This document shows, piece by piece, positions 23,395 to 32,931 of a stretch of 41,524 bases of DNA. Within the stretch, counting starts at the first letter, position 1. Every line of letters begins with the position of its first letter. The notes beneath the pieces were generated by a model that ran no database searches, had not been told where the DNA came from, and saw only the letters and a program-made list of their open reading frames with translations. The position numbers were made by a program, and so were the translations under genes. This stretch comes from JBDKVA01 sp039679375 (GTDB taxonomy: Bacteria > Bacillota > Clostridia > Acetivibrionales > DTU013), in assembly GCA_039679375.1 (NCBI GenBank), contig JBDKVA010000163.1, forward strand, positions 1 through 41,524, in the 5' to 3' direction.

Positions 23395-24406
23395 AGGCAA
23401 AACACTGTTGATTACAGGTGGTACAGGGTCGTTCGGCAATGCTGTGCTGAAAAGATTTCTCAACACAGATATCGGTGAAATCCGTATCTTCTCCCGTGAT
23501 GAAAAAAAACAGGATGACATGCGAAAGCTATATAAGAACGATAAAATTAAGTTCTATATAGGCGATGTCCGTGACATTGGAAGCGTAAAAAACGCCATGC
23601 ATGATGTAGACTATATTTTCCATGCGGCAGCTTTGAAACAGGTGCCATCCTGTGAATTTTTCCCGCTGGAAGCCGTAAAGACGAATGTGATCGGCACGGA
23701 TAATGTATTGACTGCAGCCATCGAAAACGGCGTTAAAAAAGTAATATGTCTCTCTACAGACAAGGCAGCCTATCCCATTAATGCAATGGGCATATCTAAA
23801 GCGATGATGGAAAAAGTATTTGTAGCAAAGTCAAAAACGGTATCGCCGGATAAGACTCTAATTTGCGGAACGCGCTACGGAAATGTAATGGCATCGCGTG
23901 GCTCGGTCATCCCGCTCTTTATTGATCAAATTAAAAATGGACAACCTATTACGGTAACCGATCCCAATATGACTAGATTTCTGATGAACCTGGCAAATGC
24001 CGTGGAGCTTGTCATATTTGCATTTCGGAATGCACAGGCAGGTGATATCATGGTACAAAAATCACCGGCCAGTACGATAGGTGTTTTAGCCCAGGCGGTA
24101 AAGGAATTGTTTGATTACAATGGCGATATAAAAATAATCGGAACACGTCATGGAGAAAAGCTTTATGAAACGTTGCTGACAAAAGAAGAACATGTCCATG
24201 CGGTAGATATGGGTAACTATTTCAGGGTGCCTGCAGACAAGAGAGATCTGAATTATGATAAATATTTCCTCGTCGGCGACGAAAAGCTGACTTCAGAGCA
24301 TGAATATAATTCGCACAATACTCAGATTTTAACGCTGGAGCAGGTAAAAGAAAAGCTCTTGGAACTCGATTATGTCCAGCAGGAACTGAAGAGCTGGGGA
24401 AAGTAA
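23387..24406 (+). CDS. capE: UDP-GlcNAc 4,6-dehydratase/5-epimerase CapE (FnlA/WbjB)
   Basis: The enzyme starts the L-FucNAc/L-RhaNAc branch by removing water from and inverting C5 of UDP-GlcNAc. The 339-residue soluble SDR has ITGGTGSFGNAVL at ~8-20, DVRDIGSVKNAMHDVDYIFHAAALKQVP in the middle, and STDKAAYPINAMGISKAMMEK with the Asp-Lys pair and Met in place of the usual Tyr, as in CapE. Length matches the family. The gene is visibly richer in G+C than both neighbours (33 of 60 bases in the line at 23641 against 19 of 60 at 22501). CapG, the 2-epimerase, is not in the window, and the only CapF-like gene, 9.5 kb downstream, is short. Confidence 0.93.
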   Translation: MFRGKTLLITGGTGSFGNAVLKRFLNTDIGEIRIFSRDEKKQDDMRKLYKNDKIKFYIGDVRDIGSVKNAMHDVDYIFHAAALKQVPSCEFFPLEAVKTNVIGTDNVLTAAIENGVKKVICLSTDKAAYPINAMGISKAMMEKVFVAKSKTVSPDKTLICGTRYGNVMASRGSVIPLFIDQIKNGQPITVTDPNMTRFLMNLANAVELVIFAFRNAQAGDIMVQKSPASTIGVLAQAVKELFDYNGDIKIIGTRHGEKLYETLLTKEEHVHAVDMGNYFRVPADKRDLNYDKYFLVGDEKLTSEHEYNSHNTQILTLEQVKEKLLELDYVQQELKSWGK

Positions 24407-24427
24407 GGCGGATTGGAGGGTGAATAT

Positions 24428-25054
24428 TTGTTTGATTTGTTCAAATATGCTTTTTCAAAAGTGTTAAAAAAAGTATTAACCGTTCCAGCCATAAAAAATT
24501 GCAATATTCACAGAACTTCAAAGATATGCTCAGGATCTCAGGTTGTTAATACATCATTGGATAAATACTCTTATATTGGTAATTTCAGCACTGTCGTTAA
24601 TTGCGAAATTGGTAGCTTTTGTTCCATTTCTGATTATTGCATTATTGGAGGGGCAGGTCACACAATGGAGTGGGTTTCTACTTCCCCGGTTTTTTGTAGC
24701 GGTACAAATATAATGCATAAAAACTTTGCTCATTTACCTTTCAATCCATATAAAAAAACCATCATAGGAAATGATGTCTGGATTGGGGCTCATTGCTTGA
24801 TAAAGGGTGGATTAACAATTGGAAGCGGTGCAATTGTAGGTATGGGAAGTGTTGTTACTAAAAATGTTGAACCTTATACTATAGTAGCAGGAGTGCCTGC
24901 AACAACTATTAGAAAAAGATTTGACAAAGAGACTATATCAAAACTATTAGATACTAATTGGTGGAGCTTTAGCGATGAAAAGATTAAGCGGCTAGCAGGA
25001 AATATGAATGATGTCAATTTATTCTTAGATAGTCTTACCAAGGAGTCAGAATGA
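24428..25054 (+). CDS. Hexapeptide-repeat O-acetyltransferase (CatB/XAT-like)
   Basis: The 208-residue protein has the imperfect hexapeptide repeats of a left-handed beta-helix acyltransferase (CNIHRTSKICSGSQVV, SYIGNFSTVVNCEIGSFCSIS). GAGHTMEWVSTSPVF supplies the catalytic His typical of CatB-like enzymes. IIGNDVWIGAHCLIKGGLTIGSG and AGVPATTIRKRF complete the fold. It probably acetylates a sugar of the polysaccharide with acetyl-CoA. The open frame reaches back to a TTG at 24413 that is part of the ribosome site GGAGGG; a TTG at 24428, seven bases after it, is the better start. Its stop overlaps the next start by four bases. Confidence 0.85.
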   Translation: MFDLFKYAFSKVLKKVLTVPAIKNCNIHRTSKICSGSQVVNTSLDKYSYIGNFSTVVNCEIGSFCSISDYCIIGGAGHTMEWVSTSPVFCSGTNIMHKNFAHLPFNPYKKTIIGNDVWIGAHCLIKGGLTIGSGAIVGMGSVVTKNVEPYTIVAGVPATTIRKRFDKETISKLLDTNWWSFSDEKIKRLAGNMNDVNLFLDSLTKESE

Positions 25055-26139
25055 AACGAAGAATATTAGTCGAATCCATATTTCCTGCACCATATAGAAA
25101 CGGTGTTATCAAATTAATTGGAAGGACATATGATATTATCACCTTTTATGAAAGAGCATACGATGATAATCGAAATCCAAATTGGTTTGAAAAAAGCGAC
25201 ATATTTTATGTGCTAAACAATAAGAAATCAATAAACAAATATAAAAACATTCTTAAGGCGCTGAATGATTTTGATTTGACGCTGATTTATGATTATACAA
25301 CATTGACTTCGATGAAGCTCATGTTAAAATGTATCATTCACAAAGTACCTTATATCATCAATTGTGACGGAGCACATATAACACCGAATTTTGTAAAAGA
25401 CACAATAAAAAGATTTTTTATTAAAAGGGCAAGAGCCTATTTTGCAAGTGGAATAACTGCCCGCAACTATTTTTTAAGGTATGGGGCAGACGAAAAAAGC
25501 ATATATCATCACAACTTTTCCACTCTTTATCGCGAAGATATTCTGGCTTCTGCCCTTAATAAAGAGGAAAAATCACAAATCAAAAAGGAATTGAATTTAT
25601 ACTGTGAAAAATTAGTGATTGCTGTAGGCAGATTTATACCCTTAAAAAGATATGATGTTTTGATAAAGGCCTGGAAAGGGATGAACACGGATTATAAGCT
25701 TGCCATTATTGGCGGCGGGGACGAACGAGGTAGTTATGAAAAACTGATTATGGAAAACAATATAAGCAACATTGAATTGATAGATTACAAGCCCAAAGGA
25801 GAGCTTCTGAAGTATTACAAGGCTGCCGATCTATTTGTACACCCATCCAGTACGGATGTATGGGGACTTGTAATAAATGAGGCGATGGCCTACGGACTTC
25901 CTGTAATAACTACTGATAAATGCGTTGCAGGACTTGAGTTGATTAAGGATAGTGAAAATGGCTTTATTATCCCTGTTGGTAACGAAACAGTACTGGCACA
26001 AAAAATCGATCTTATTTTAAGTAACGATGATTTAAGAGATAATATGGCTCGGAATAACCTTGAAAAAATCCGGCCATATACTATAGAGAATATGGCAAAC
26101 AGCCAGATAGGCGTAATAAAAAAAGTACTCAACGAATAA
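25051..26139 (+). CDS. GT4 glycosyltransferase
   Basis: A 362-residue GT-B enzyme with an N-terminal acceptor domain (MKRRILVESIFPAPYRNG). The C-terminal donor domain shows VIAVGRFIPLKRYDVLIKAW, the IIGGG turn and LIDYKPKGELLKYYKAADLFVHPS. The nucleotide-binding stretch SSTDVWGLVINEAMAYGLPV ends with the E-x7-E-type region. It overlaps the acetyltransferase by ATGA and ends five bases before the deacetylase. The family is certain; the sugar and linkage are not predictable. Confidence 0.88.
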   Translation: MKRRILVESIFPAPYRNGVIKLIGRTYDIITFYERAYDDNRNPNWFEKSDIFYVLNNKKSINKYKNILKALNDFDLTLIYDYTTLTSMKLMLKCIIHKVPYIINCDGAHITPNFVKDTIKRFFIKRARAYFASGITARNYFLRYGADEKSIYHHNFSTLYREDILASALNKEEKSQIKKELNLYCEKLVIAVGRFIPLKRYDVLIKAWKGMNTDYKLAIIGGGDERGSYEKLIMENNISNIELIDYKPKGELLKYYKAADLFVHPSSTDVWGLVINEAMAYGLPVITTDKCVAGLELIKDSENGFIIPVGNETVLAQKIDLILSNDDLRDNMARNNLEKIRPYTIENMANSQIGVIKKVLNE

Positions 26140-26144
26140 AAAGT

Positions 26145-26924
26145 GTGGTGCTTAAAATAAAAACTCTTATTATTAACGGTGATGACTTCGGACTAACAAA
26201 ATCATGCACATTAGCTATCGCAGAAGCATTTAAACAAGGTAAAATAACGAGCACGACGATGTGCGCCAATGGAGCATATTTTAAAGACGCAGTAAAACTG
26301 GCCGAAGAAAATAGTCTTCAAAATAGAATAGGAATACATATCAACTTGACGGAGGGAAAACCATTAACAGAGCCGATTTCGCATGACAGCTTCTTTTGCT
26401 GCGCTGATGGGTTTTTCCATGGACAAATTGATAGAAGAAAGAAGCTTGCAAAAGAACAAAACTTGAATGTATTCAGGGAGGTCGCTGCGCAAATAGACAA
26501 GCTGATATCAAACGGCATAGAGATTACCCATGTTGATTCACACCACCATATACATACTGCACCAAACCTGACCGATATAATCCTACAAGTGATGAAAGAA
26601 TACAATTTACAGAAGTTAAGAATATCACGTAATATAGGTGATATTCAAATCCATAAAAAGCTTTTAAAAGACCTTTTTAATTTAAGACTCAAGCTGAAGG
26701 GATACAAGTCAATTGAGTTATTTGGCAGTCTGAATGACATAAAGCATGAAATTAATGAGGATAAATCGCTCGAATTAATGGTACACCCGGATTTTAACTG
26801 TAATAATGAGCTTATTGACAGAGTGAATTATGATGATATGCATCGGCCGACGGGATGCTTACTTAAGTTTGACAGCAGTTTTCTGAATAAATACAGACTG
26901 TGTTCATATCATGAAGTTGTTTGA
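26145..26924 (+). CDS. ChbG/YdjC-family carbohydrate deacetylase
   Basis: YdjC-fold enzymes remove acetyl groups from N-acetylated sugars using a metal. The 259-residue protein has the metal-binding Asp pair in LIINGDDFGLTKSC near residue 10, IGIHINLTEGKPL with a second His, and ITHVDSHHHIHT (~127-138), the third metal and catalytic cluster, ending with ELMVHPDF. All expected metal ligands seem present. The first possible codon is GTG 26145, a tandem GTG GTG, and no clear ribosome site is visible; translation may depend on coupling to the preceding gene, which ends five bases before. In this operon it could de-N-acetylate the glycan or an intermediate, giving a free amine. Confidence 0.85.
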   Translation: MVLKIKTLIINGDDFGLTKSCTLAIAEAFKQGKITSTTMCANGAYFKDAVKLAEENSLQNRIGIHINLTEGKPLTEPISHDSFFCCADGFFHGQIDRRKKLAKEQNLNVFREVAAQIDKLISNGIEITHVDSHHHIHTAPNLTDIILQVMKEYNLQKLRISRNIGDIQIHKKLLKDLFNLRLKLKGYKSIELFGSLNDIKHEINEDKSLELMVHPDFNCNNELIDRVNYDDMHRPTGCLLKFDSSFLNKYRLCSYHEVV

Positions 26925-26932
26925 GGTACCTG

Positions 26933-28120
26933 ATGAAGAAGATACTTTACGTTTACAGCAATTGCTCTCCTCAGAAGTACAAGAGCCTGGTCGAATCCTC
27001 AGGTATCATGATATTACAGCAGGCACAGAAATATCACCAACTGATGATGGAGGGACTGGCCGGAAACGGATGTGATGTGCAGGTAATATCATCTTTGCCG
27101 GTTAACAGGGAGCTTACCAAGAAGCTGTTTTTTAAAGTAGAAAATGATGAATATAAGAATATAAAATATAGATACCTTTCATTTATAAATTTGCCATTGT
27201 TAAGGAATATTTGCATTTTTATAAACAGCTTTTTTACTGCCTTAAAGAAGAAGGGACATATATGCATCTGTGATATACTGAATATTTCGGTTTCAGCAGG
27301 TGCATTGCTGGCATCAAGGATTATCGGCAATAGGACAATCGGTATCGTAACGGATGTGCCGGGAATGTTCTCAGATGGGAAAAATGAAGAAGTACCGTTA
27401 ACACAAAAAATAAACCGATGGATTTTGGGCAAATTTGACGCATATTTATTCCTTACGGAGCAAATGAATACTCTTATTAACAGAGAGAAGCACCGCCCAT
27501 ATATCGTTATTGAAGGCCATGCCGATATGAGCATGTCAGGCAGTGTCAATTCATTATGCAATAAATACGAAAAAAGCGTTTGTATATATTCGGGTTCTTT
27601 AAAAAAGATATACGGTATCAAGCTTTTGGTTCAAGCGTTTTTGGAAGCAAATATTCCGAATACTGAATTGCATATATACGGAGATGGCGACTACGCTGAA
27701 GAGTTGAAAGAAATATCCAGGAATAATCAATGCATTAAATACTTTGGCGTGAAGCCGAACAGCCATATAGTAGCCGAACAGCTTAAAGCTGCTTTATTGA
27801 TCAATCCACGACCCACAAATGAAGAATATACCAGGTATTCATTTCCATCAAAGAATATGGAATATATGGCAAGCGGTACGCCGACCCTGACCACAAAACT
27901 ACCGGGTATGCCTGAGGAGTATAATGAGTATGTATACCTGATCGAGGAGGAGACTGCCAAGGGGCTGTCTCTTGCTCTGCGGAGTATACTGTCAAAGCCT
28001 GAAGAAGAACTGCATGAAAAAGGCATGAGAGCAAAAGAGTTTGTATTACATGAAAAGAACAACTTGATTCAATCAAAGAAAGTACTGGATATGATAATAA
28101 ATCTCGGGTGGAACAGATGA
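26933..28120 (+). CDS. GT4 glycosyltransferase
   Basis: A 395-residue GT-B protein. Visible parts include YVYSNCSPQKYKSLVESSG at the N-terminus, VTDVPGMF, the inter-domain VCIYSGSLKKIYGIKLLVQAF, ELHIYGDGDYAEEL and NPRPTNEEYTRYSFPSKNME in the donor site. ATG 26933 has GAGGT five bases upstream; the TTG at 26921 overlaps the end of the previous gene and is less likely. Four bases (ATGA) overlap with the following polymerase gene. Base composition is less AT-rich than the end of the operon. Confidence 0.87.
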   Translation: MKKILYVYSNCSPQKYKSLVESSGIMILQQAQKYHQLMMEGLAGNGCDVQVISSLPVNRELTKKLFFKVENDEYKNIKYRYLSFINLPLLRNICIFINSFFTALKKKGHICICDILNISVSAGALLASRIIGNRTIGIVTDVPGMFSDGKNEEVPLTQKINRWILGKFDAYLFLTEQMNTLINREKHRPYIVIEGHADMSMSGSVNSLCNKYEKSVCIYSGSLKKIYGIKLLVQAFLEANIPNTELHIYGDGDYAEELKEISRNNQCIKYFGVKPNSHIVAEQLKAALLINPRPTNEEYTRYSFPSKNMEYMASGTPTLTTKLPGMPEEYNEYVYLIEEETAKGLSLALRSILSKPEEELHEKGMRAKEFVLHEKNNLIQSKKVLDMIINLGWNR

Positions 28121-29394
28121 ATATTGCATACGATAGAACCGAAGCAAAATTTAATAATCTGGCTATGATTTTATTACTAAGCTATTATTCATTAAGCACG
28201 ATAATGCCTGCTGTTGCACAATATATAAGCGCATATTTGTATATGCTTACTGTGGTGCTGCTATATGCAGTAATAATTTTAAAGAATTATAATACGCTTA
28301 ACACATACGTTATGTTTTTATTACCGATGCTGTTTTTGATGTTACTTCAATTACTTGACATTTACTATAACAGGAAGGGCAGCATTCCTTTATTTATGTA
28401 TAGTAAGCTTTTATATTACATTCCAATGTTATTAATGTTCTATATGCTTTACAATAATAAGCGGTCATTAATCAAGATAATAGTAGTTGTTGCTTTGCTG
28501 GCATATATAATTACTGCATTGACTACATATCTGGGTTTGCTGAAATATCCCGATGCTGCAAGAATACTTGCCACAATAGAAAATTCTAAAGATATTAGTG
28601 CAGTGAAATTTGGTAGTCTTAATATTGGAGGTTTTGAAACGATTTATTCAATTGTGATCCTTTTCCCATTGATTATTTGCCTGTTTAAAAACCGTAAAAT
28701 TCCATTAATTATATTTATAGTAATAACGGCATTAATTTTATTATGCATCATCCAGTCACAATATGCGACAGCATTTATACTGTTTGTTTCATCTACAGTC
28801 TTAATATTTGCAGGGAAAGAATTAAAGGGTAATAAAGTATGGTATCTGATAGTCATTACAGCTCTGTTACTATTCATATTTAAATCACAGGTTGCATTTT
28901 TGTTGACATATCTGGCTAATAATGTTCAAAGCTCTACATTAAGGGAGAGATTTTTGTTTTTGGCTAATTCCTTAAAAGGGATTGAAAATGAGAGTGATGT
29001 AGGTAATAGAATTGACCTTTATATGATGTCCATCAATAGCTTTTTAAAATATCCTCTATCCGGAGCTTACCTTTTTAGCCGGTCGAGTACAGGCGGGCAT
29101 TCATTTATCCTGGATACATTAGGTCAGTTCGGAATGATTGGCGGGGCAGCTTTATTTACATTTTTCAGGCAGATCTATATTAAGCTGTATCTTCCTTTCA
29201 AAGAAAAACAATACTTTGGTTATATGATCTGGAGCTTTATATTATATATTGTTCTTTCAATATTGAATCCTACCGGATTTTTAATTGTACTCGGATTGTT
29301 AGTACCCGGTATTGCTTACATATTGCAGGATGGCAAATACAGAACAAGTCCGAAGGGAGTACCGTATCTTGAAGATAATGTGGGTGACCAATAG
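28117..29394 (+). CDS. Wzy-like polysaccharide polymerase / O-antigen ligase-family membrane protein
   Basis: The 425-residue protein has about eleven to twelve transmembrane segments. The large loop near residues 295-335 carries the Wzy/WaaL hallmark of an Arg-containing GNRIDLYMMSINSFLKYPLSG followed by GGHSFILDTLGQFGMIGG. Such proteins join repeat units on undecaprenyl diphosphate outside the membrane. ATG 28117 is preceded by GGGTGG seven bases upstream, and the GTG at 28108 is part of that site. Next to an ABC exporter (Wzm/Wzt) later in the same operon, a Wzy-type polymerase is unexpected. No Wzx-like flippase is in the window. The call rests on topology plus the loop. Confidence 0.8.
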   Translation: MNIAYDRTEAKFNNLAMILLLSYYSLSTIMPAVAQYISAYLYMLTVVLLYAVIILKNYNTLNTYVMFLLPMLFLMLLQLLDIYYNRKGSIPLFMYSKLLYYIPMLLMFYMLYNNKRSLIKIIVVVALLAYIITALTTYLGLLKYPDAARILATIENSKDISAVKFGSLNIGGFETIYSIVILFPLIICLFKNRKIPLIIFIVITALILLCIIQSQYATAFILFVSSTVLIFAGKELKGNKVWYLIVITALLLFIFKSQVAFLLTYLANNVQSSTLRERFLFLANSLKGIENESDVGNRIDLYMMSINSFLKYPLSGAYLFSRSSTGGHSFILDTLGQFGMIGGAALFTFFRQIYIKLYLPFKEKQYFGYMIWSFILYIVLSILNPTGFLIVLGLLVPGIAYILQDGKYRTSPKGVPYLEDNVGDQ

Positions 29395-30640
29395 CATAAT
29401 CGGCGATTTACATATGCATTTATTCGGCAAGCCTTCTAATGGGTTTTGGATGGATGCGCTCCTGAACGATTTTGTTAGAAGGAAAGAGCATCAGCTTGTT
29501 ATCATTACAACCGGGCGAAACAGAGGTACGATTGAAGTCGAGAAAGAGCTTGTCAAATATTATATGCTGCCCGGCGGATATCCGATTGAGTATAACAATT
29601 TAGTTCCACATAATAAACACCTATGGAAACAGATAATAGACAAAGAAAAACCGGATTTAATACAGGTATGGGGCAGTGAATTCAAGCATGGTCTTTGCGC
29701 ATTACAGGCTGCTCCTCAAATACCGTCCGTGATATATATGCAGGGGATACTGGCGGCGATAGCAAGATATTATGAAGCTGGAATAGATAGAAAAGAATTA
29801 AGAAAATGCATTACATTGCTGGATATCATAAAAAGAGACAGCATACTGCAGCAGAAGAAAAAGTATTACCGGAAAGCTGCATACGAGAGGGAATTGTTCG
29901 ACAGAGCAGGAAATGTAATAGGAGAAAACATGTGGTGCAAGGTGCACTGCGAAGCTATTTCACCTAATGTTAAGGTGCATTTTTGCCCACTCAGCATTAA
30001 TGAAGTATTCGCAAATAGCAATTACGATATCAATAAAACCGAGCCGCATACATTGATGTGCAATGCGGCTGATTACCCATTGAAAGGCCTGCATATTTTA
30101 TTGAGGGCGCTGGCATTGGTAAAAAGGAAATACCCTGATATTAGACTTTATGTACCTGGAACACCGCTTGTAGTCAATAAGGATTTCAAATCGCAAATAA
30201 GAAAAAGGGGGTATTTCAATTATATAGAAAAACTTATTAAGGAATTGGGTCTGTCAGATAATGTTATTTTTACAAGCCCTTTAACTCCGGCTCTTATGGC
30301 GGAAAGAATGGTTAAAGTAAATGCTTTTGTAGTCTGTTCCGCCCTTGAAAATCATTCAAGTACCTTGAAAGAAGCAATGATGGTCGGATTACCCTGCATT
30401 TCAAGCTACGTGGGCGGTGTGCCCGAATATGTAAAGCATGGAGAAAACGGCATGTTATACCGCTTTGAGGAATATGAGCTTCTTGCTGAATATATTTGCA
30501 ATATTTTTGGTGATAAAGAATTTGCAATGCGGATCGGAAAGGCTGCCAGAGAAACGGCAATAAAAATACATGATAGTGCTGATATTTATGACAAGATAAT
30601 TTCTGTTTACGAAAATATACTGGGTGGGGCAAAAGCATGA
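29369..30640 (+). CDS. GT4 glycosyltransferase
   Basis: A 423-residue GT-B protein. MKIMWVTNSIIGDL begins it and QVWGSEFKHG is in the first domain. LMCNAADYPLKGLHILLRAL starts the second, followed by LYVPGT, VIFTSPLTPALMAERM and VVCSALENHSSTLKEAMMVGLP with the donor-binding glutamates. The frame is open from 29312 inside the polymerase gene. I place the start at TTG 29369, because AAGGGAGT lies eight bases before it and the product then begins like related GT4 enzymes. ATG 29378 is the alternative. It overlaps the polymerase gene by 26 bases and the next gene by four. Confidence 0.85.
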   Translation: MKIMWVTNSIIGDLHMHLFGKPSNGFWMDALLNDFVRRKEHQLVIITTGRNRGTIEVEKELVKYYMLPGGYPIEYNNLVPHNKHLWKQIIDKEKPDLIQVWGSEFKHGLCALQAAPQIPSVIYMQGILAAIARYYEAGIDRKELRKCITLLDIIKRDSILQQKKKYYRKAAYERELFDRAGNVIGENMWCKVHCEAISPNVKVHFCPLSINEVFANSNYDINKTEPHTLMCNAADYPLKGLHILLRALALVKRKYPDIRLYVPGTPLVVNKDFKSQIRKRGYFNYIEKLIKELGLSDNVIFTSPLTPALMAERMVKVNAFVVCSALENHSSTLKEAMMVGLPCISSYVGGVPEYVKHGENGMLYRFEEYELLAEYICNIFGDKEFAMRIGKAARETAIKIHDSADIYDKIISVYENILGGAKA

Positions 30641-31770
30641 CTGTCACATTTTATTCGAATTTTTTCAATGATCATCAACTGCCATTTTGCGAGGAAATGT
30701 ATAAATTACTTGGGGATGGATTTACTTTTGTCGCAACTGAACCAATCAGTAAGGAACGTTTAGCAATGGGTTTTGAAGACAAAAGTAGGAACTATCCTTT
30801 TATATTGAATGAGTATGAAAATGAAATAAATAGTAAAAAAGCTTATGAACTGAGATTATCAAGCGATATAGTCATCGTAGGTTCTGCGCCGGATCTGTAT
30901 TTAAGAGACAGGGTTTTGAACGGTAAATTAACATTCAGATATTCAGAAAGATTTTTTAAGAAGGGAAAATGGAGGATATTAGATCCAAGAGTAGCTTTTG
31001 CTCATTACAAAGGAAGCTTCCGGTATCGCAAATTTAAAAACTTATATATGCTTTGTGCAAGTGCTTATACTTCATCCGACTGCAGATTTATTCATTCTTA
31101 TCCTGATAGGATGTATAAATGGGGCTATTTTACCAGGGCAAATAAACATGATATGGATATATTAACTCATAAGGTTAATGATTATGTAAAAATATTATGG
31201 GCAGGGAGACTAATTAAATGGAAGCATCCGGAAATACCTATCCTAATAATAAATAAGTTAATTGAAAATGATTATAAAGTAAAACTTGATATTATTGGTA
31301 ATGGACAATTGGAAAATAATTTAAAGCATATGGTAAGTAAATATAATCTTAGTGAATATGTAAATTTCTTAGGTTCAATGTCACCGGATAACGTGTTAAA
31401 AAATATGGAAAAGGCCGATATATTTCTGTTTACGTCTGATAGACAGGAAGGCTGGGGCGTAGTTTTAAACGAGTCCATGTCAAGCAGTTGTGCGGTTGTA
31501 GCCAATAGATCAATAGGTTCAGTTCCATTTCTGATAAAAAACGGAGAAAACGGGCTAATGTATAATGGAACAACAAATGATTTATTAAAAAAAGTTGAAT
31601 CCGTAGTGAAAGATATTGATTATTGCAGAAGGTTAGGTAGTAATGCATATAAAACGATGCATAACGAATGGAGCCCTGAAATAGCTGCGGAACGATTGGT
31701 TGCATTCTGTAAAGAATTACTGGATGGCAGGGTACTAAATTTTGATAATGGTCCTATGAGCAAGGCTTAA
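30637..31770 (+). CDS. GT4 glycosyltransferase
   Basis: A 377-residue GT-B enzyme. The first half has FYSNFFNDHQLPFCEEM. The donor half has ILWAGRLIKWKHPEIPILI, KLDIIGNGQLENNL, FLGSMSPDNVLKNMEKADIFLFTS and RQEGWGVVLNESMSSSCAVV, with NRSIGSVPFLIKNGENGLMY at the nucleotide end. It overlaps the previous gene by ATGA. Its composition is distinctly more AT-rich than earlier genes, which marks the beginning of the AT-rich second half of the operon. Substrate unknown. Confidence 0.87.
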   Translation: MTVTFYSNFFNDHQLPFCEEMYKLLGDGFTFVATEPISKERLAMGFEDKSRNYPFILNEYENEINSKKAYELRLSSDIVIVGSAPDLYLRDRVLNGKLTFRYSERFFKKGKWRILDPRVAFAHYKGSFRYRKFKNLYMLCASAYTSSDCRFIHSYPDRMYKWGYFTRANKHDMDILTHKVNDYVKILWAGRLIKWKHPEIPILIINKLIENDYKVKLDIIGNGQLENNLKHMVSKYNLSEYVNFLGSMSPDNVLKNMEKADIFLFTSDRQEGWGVVLNESMSSSCAVVANRSIGSVPFLIKNGENGLMYNGTTNDLLKKVESVVKDIDYCRRLGSNAYKTMHNEWSPEIAAERLVAFCKELLDGRVLNFDNGPMSKA

Positions 31771-31779
31771 TGAATTGAG

Positions 31780-32931
31780 GTGTTTATAATTAGAATCCTT
31801 TTTATCAGTCAAATGTATCCTTCAGCTGAATTACCTCAATATGCGATATTTATAGAACAACAAGCTAAGTCATTAATTTCTTTTGGACACATTGTGGATG
31901 TAGTAATACCTACCAGTAAAAATACAATAGAGAAAATTAAATACAATAATATTGTTTTGAGATATATACCATTTAAATTCATGGAAAGGAGCATTTTCTA
32001 TTCATATTCTGCCTGGAGATTTATTAAAAGTATTAATAAAAGTGATCTGGATATAAGCAAGTATGATATTATTCATATACATGCATGTGATACCCCAATT
32101 ATAATGGCTTTTTATAAGTTGGCAAGACAGTATAATAAAAGAATAGTTCTACAATTTCATGGCCTGAATGTATTTAAAAATTATGGAAGGAATGAGGATA
32201 AAGCTTTTTTACATAATGGCCTGCCAATTAAGAAGAAATTGATTAATATGGCAGATAGAATAATATGTATTAGTAAAAAAGTAGAAGATATAATTTTGCG
32301 AGAGTGTCCATATGCAAAAACAAGTATAGCTTATAATGGGGTCGATACGGAGCTCTTTCATGCTGTGGATAAAAAGGAGAAATCTCTTAAAAAGATTATT
32401 TGTGTTGCAAACCTAATAGAAATTAAAGGGCAAAAGTACTTAATAGAGGCTTTTTATAACCTTTCGAAGACGATAGCAGACATTCGGCTTATTATAGTTG
32501 GCAGAGGGCAAGAAGAAGAAAAGTTAAAGAAACTGGTTGAAGAATATGGCTTAAAAGGTAAAGTTATTTTTAAGGGATATGTTAATTATGATAGGGTTGC
32601 TGAGATGATAGGGTTATCTGATATATTTGTTCTTCCATCCTTTTATGAAGGATTTGGTTGCGTATATCTGGAAGCAATGGCAAGTAAAATAGCTACAGTG
32701 GCCTGTCACGGTGCAGGTATTGATGAGATAATTAAAGACGGTATTAATGGGATGCTTATCAATCCTCAATCTGTGGAAAGCTTAGAAGTTTGTTTAAAGA
32801 AACTGTTACTTAATAATCAATATAGAGAAAAAATTGCACAAGCCGGGTACGAATGCGTTAGAAAATCGTACAAATGGGATGATTGTGCAAGAAAATTATT
32901 AAAAATATATAAGGAAGTTTTAAATGGATAA
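31780..32931 (+). CDS. GT4 glycosyltransferase (start codon uncertain, possibly AUU)
   Basis: A GT-B enzyme of about 380 residues with ILFISQMYPSAELPQYAIF, HIHACDTPIIMAFY, FHGLNVFKNYG, YNGVDTELFH, CVANLIEIKGQKYLIEAF, IIVGRGQEEEKLK and the donor motif YEGFGCVYLEAMASKIATV. GTG 31780, the first possible conventional start, lies inside the only ribosome-site-like sequence (GAGGTG). That site is instead well spaced for ATT 31789, which would give a protein beginning like many GT4 enzymes (RILFIS). It overlaps the following GT2 gene by eight bases. Confidence 0.85.
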   Translation: MFIIRILFISQMYPSAELPQYAIFIEQQAKSLISFGHIVDVVIPTSKNTIEKIKYNNIVLRYIPFKFMERSIFYSYSAWRFIKSINKSDLDISKYDIIHIHACDTPIIMAFYKLARQYNKRIVLQFHGLNVFKNYGRNEDKAFLHNGLPIKKKLINMADRIICISKKVEDIILRECPYAKTSIAYNGVDTELFHAVDKKEKSLKKIICVANLIEIKGQKYLIEAFYNLSKTIADIRLIIVGRGQEEEKLKKLVEEYGLKGKVIFKGYVNYDRVAEMIGLSDIFVLPSFYEGFGCVYLEAMASKIATVACHGAGIDEIIKDGINGMLINPQSVESLEVCLKKLLLNNQYREKIAQAGYECVRKSYKWDDCARKLLKIYKEVLNG

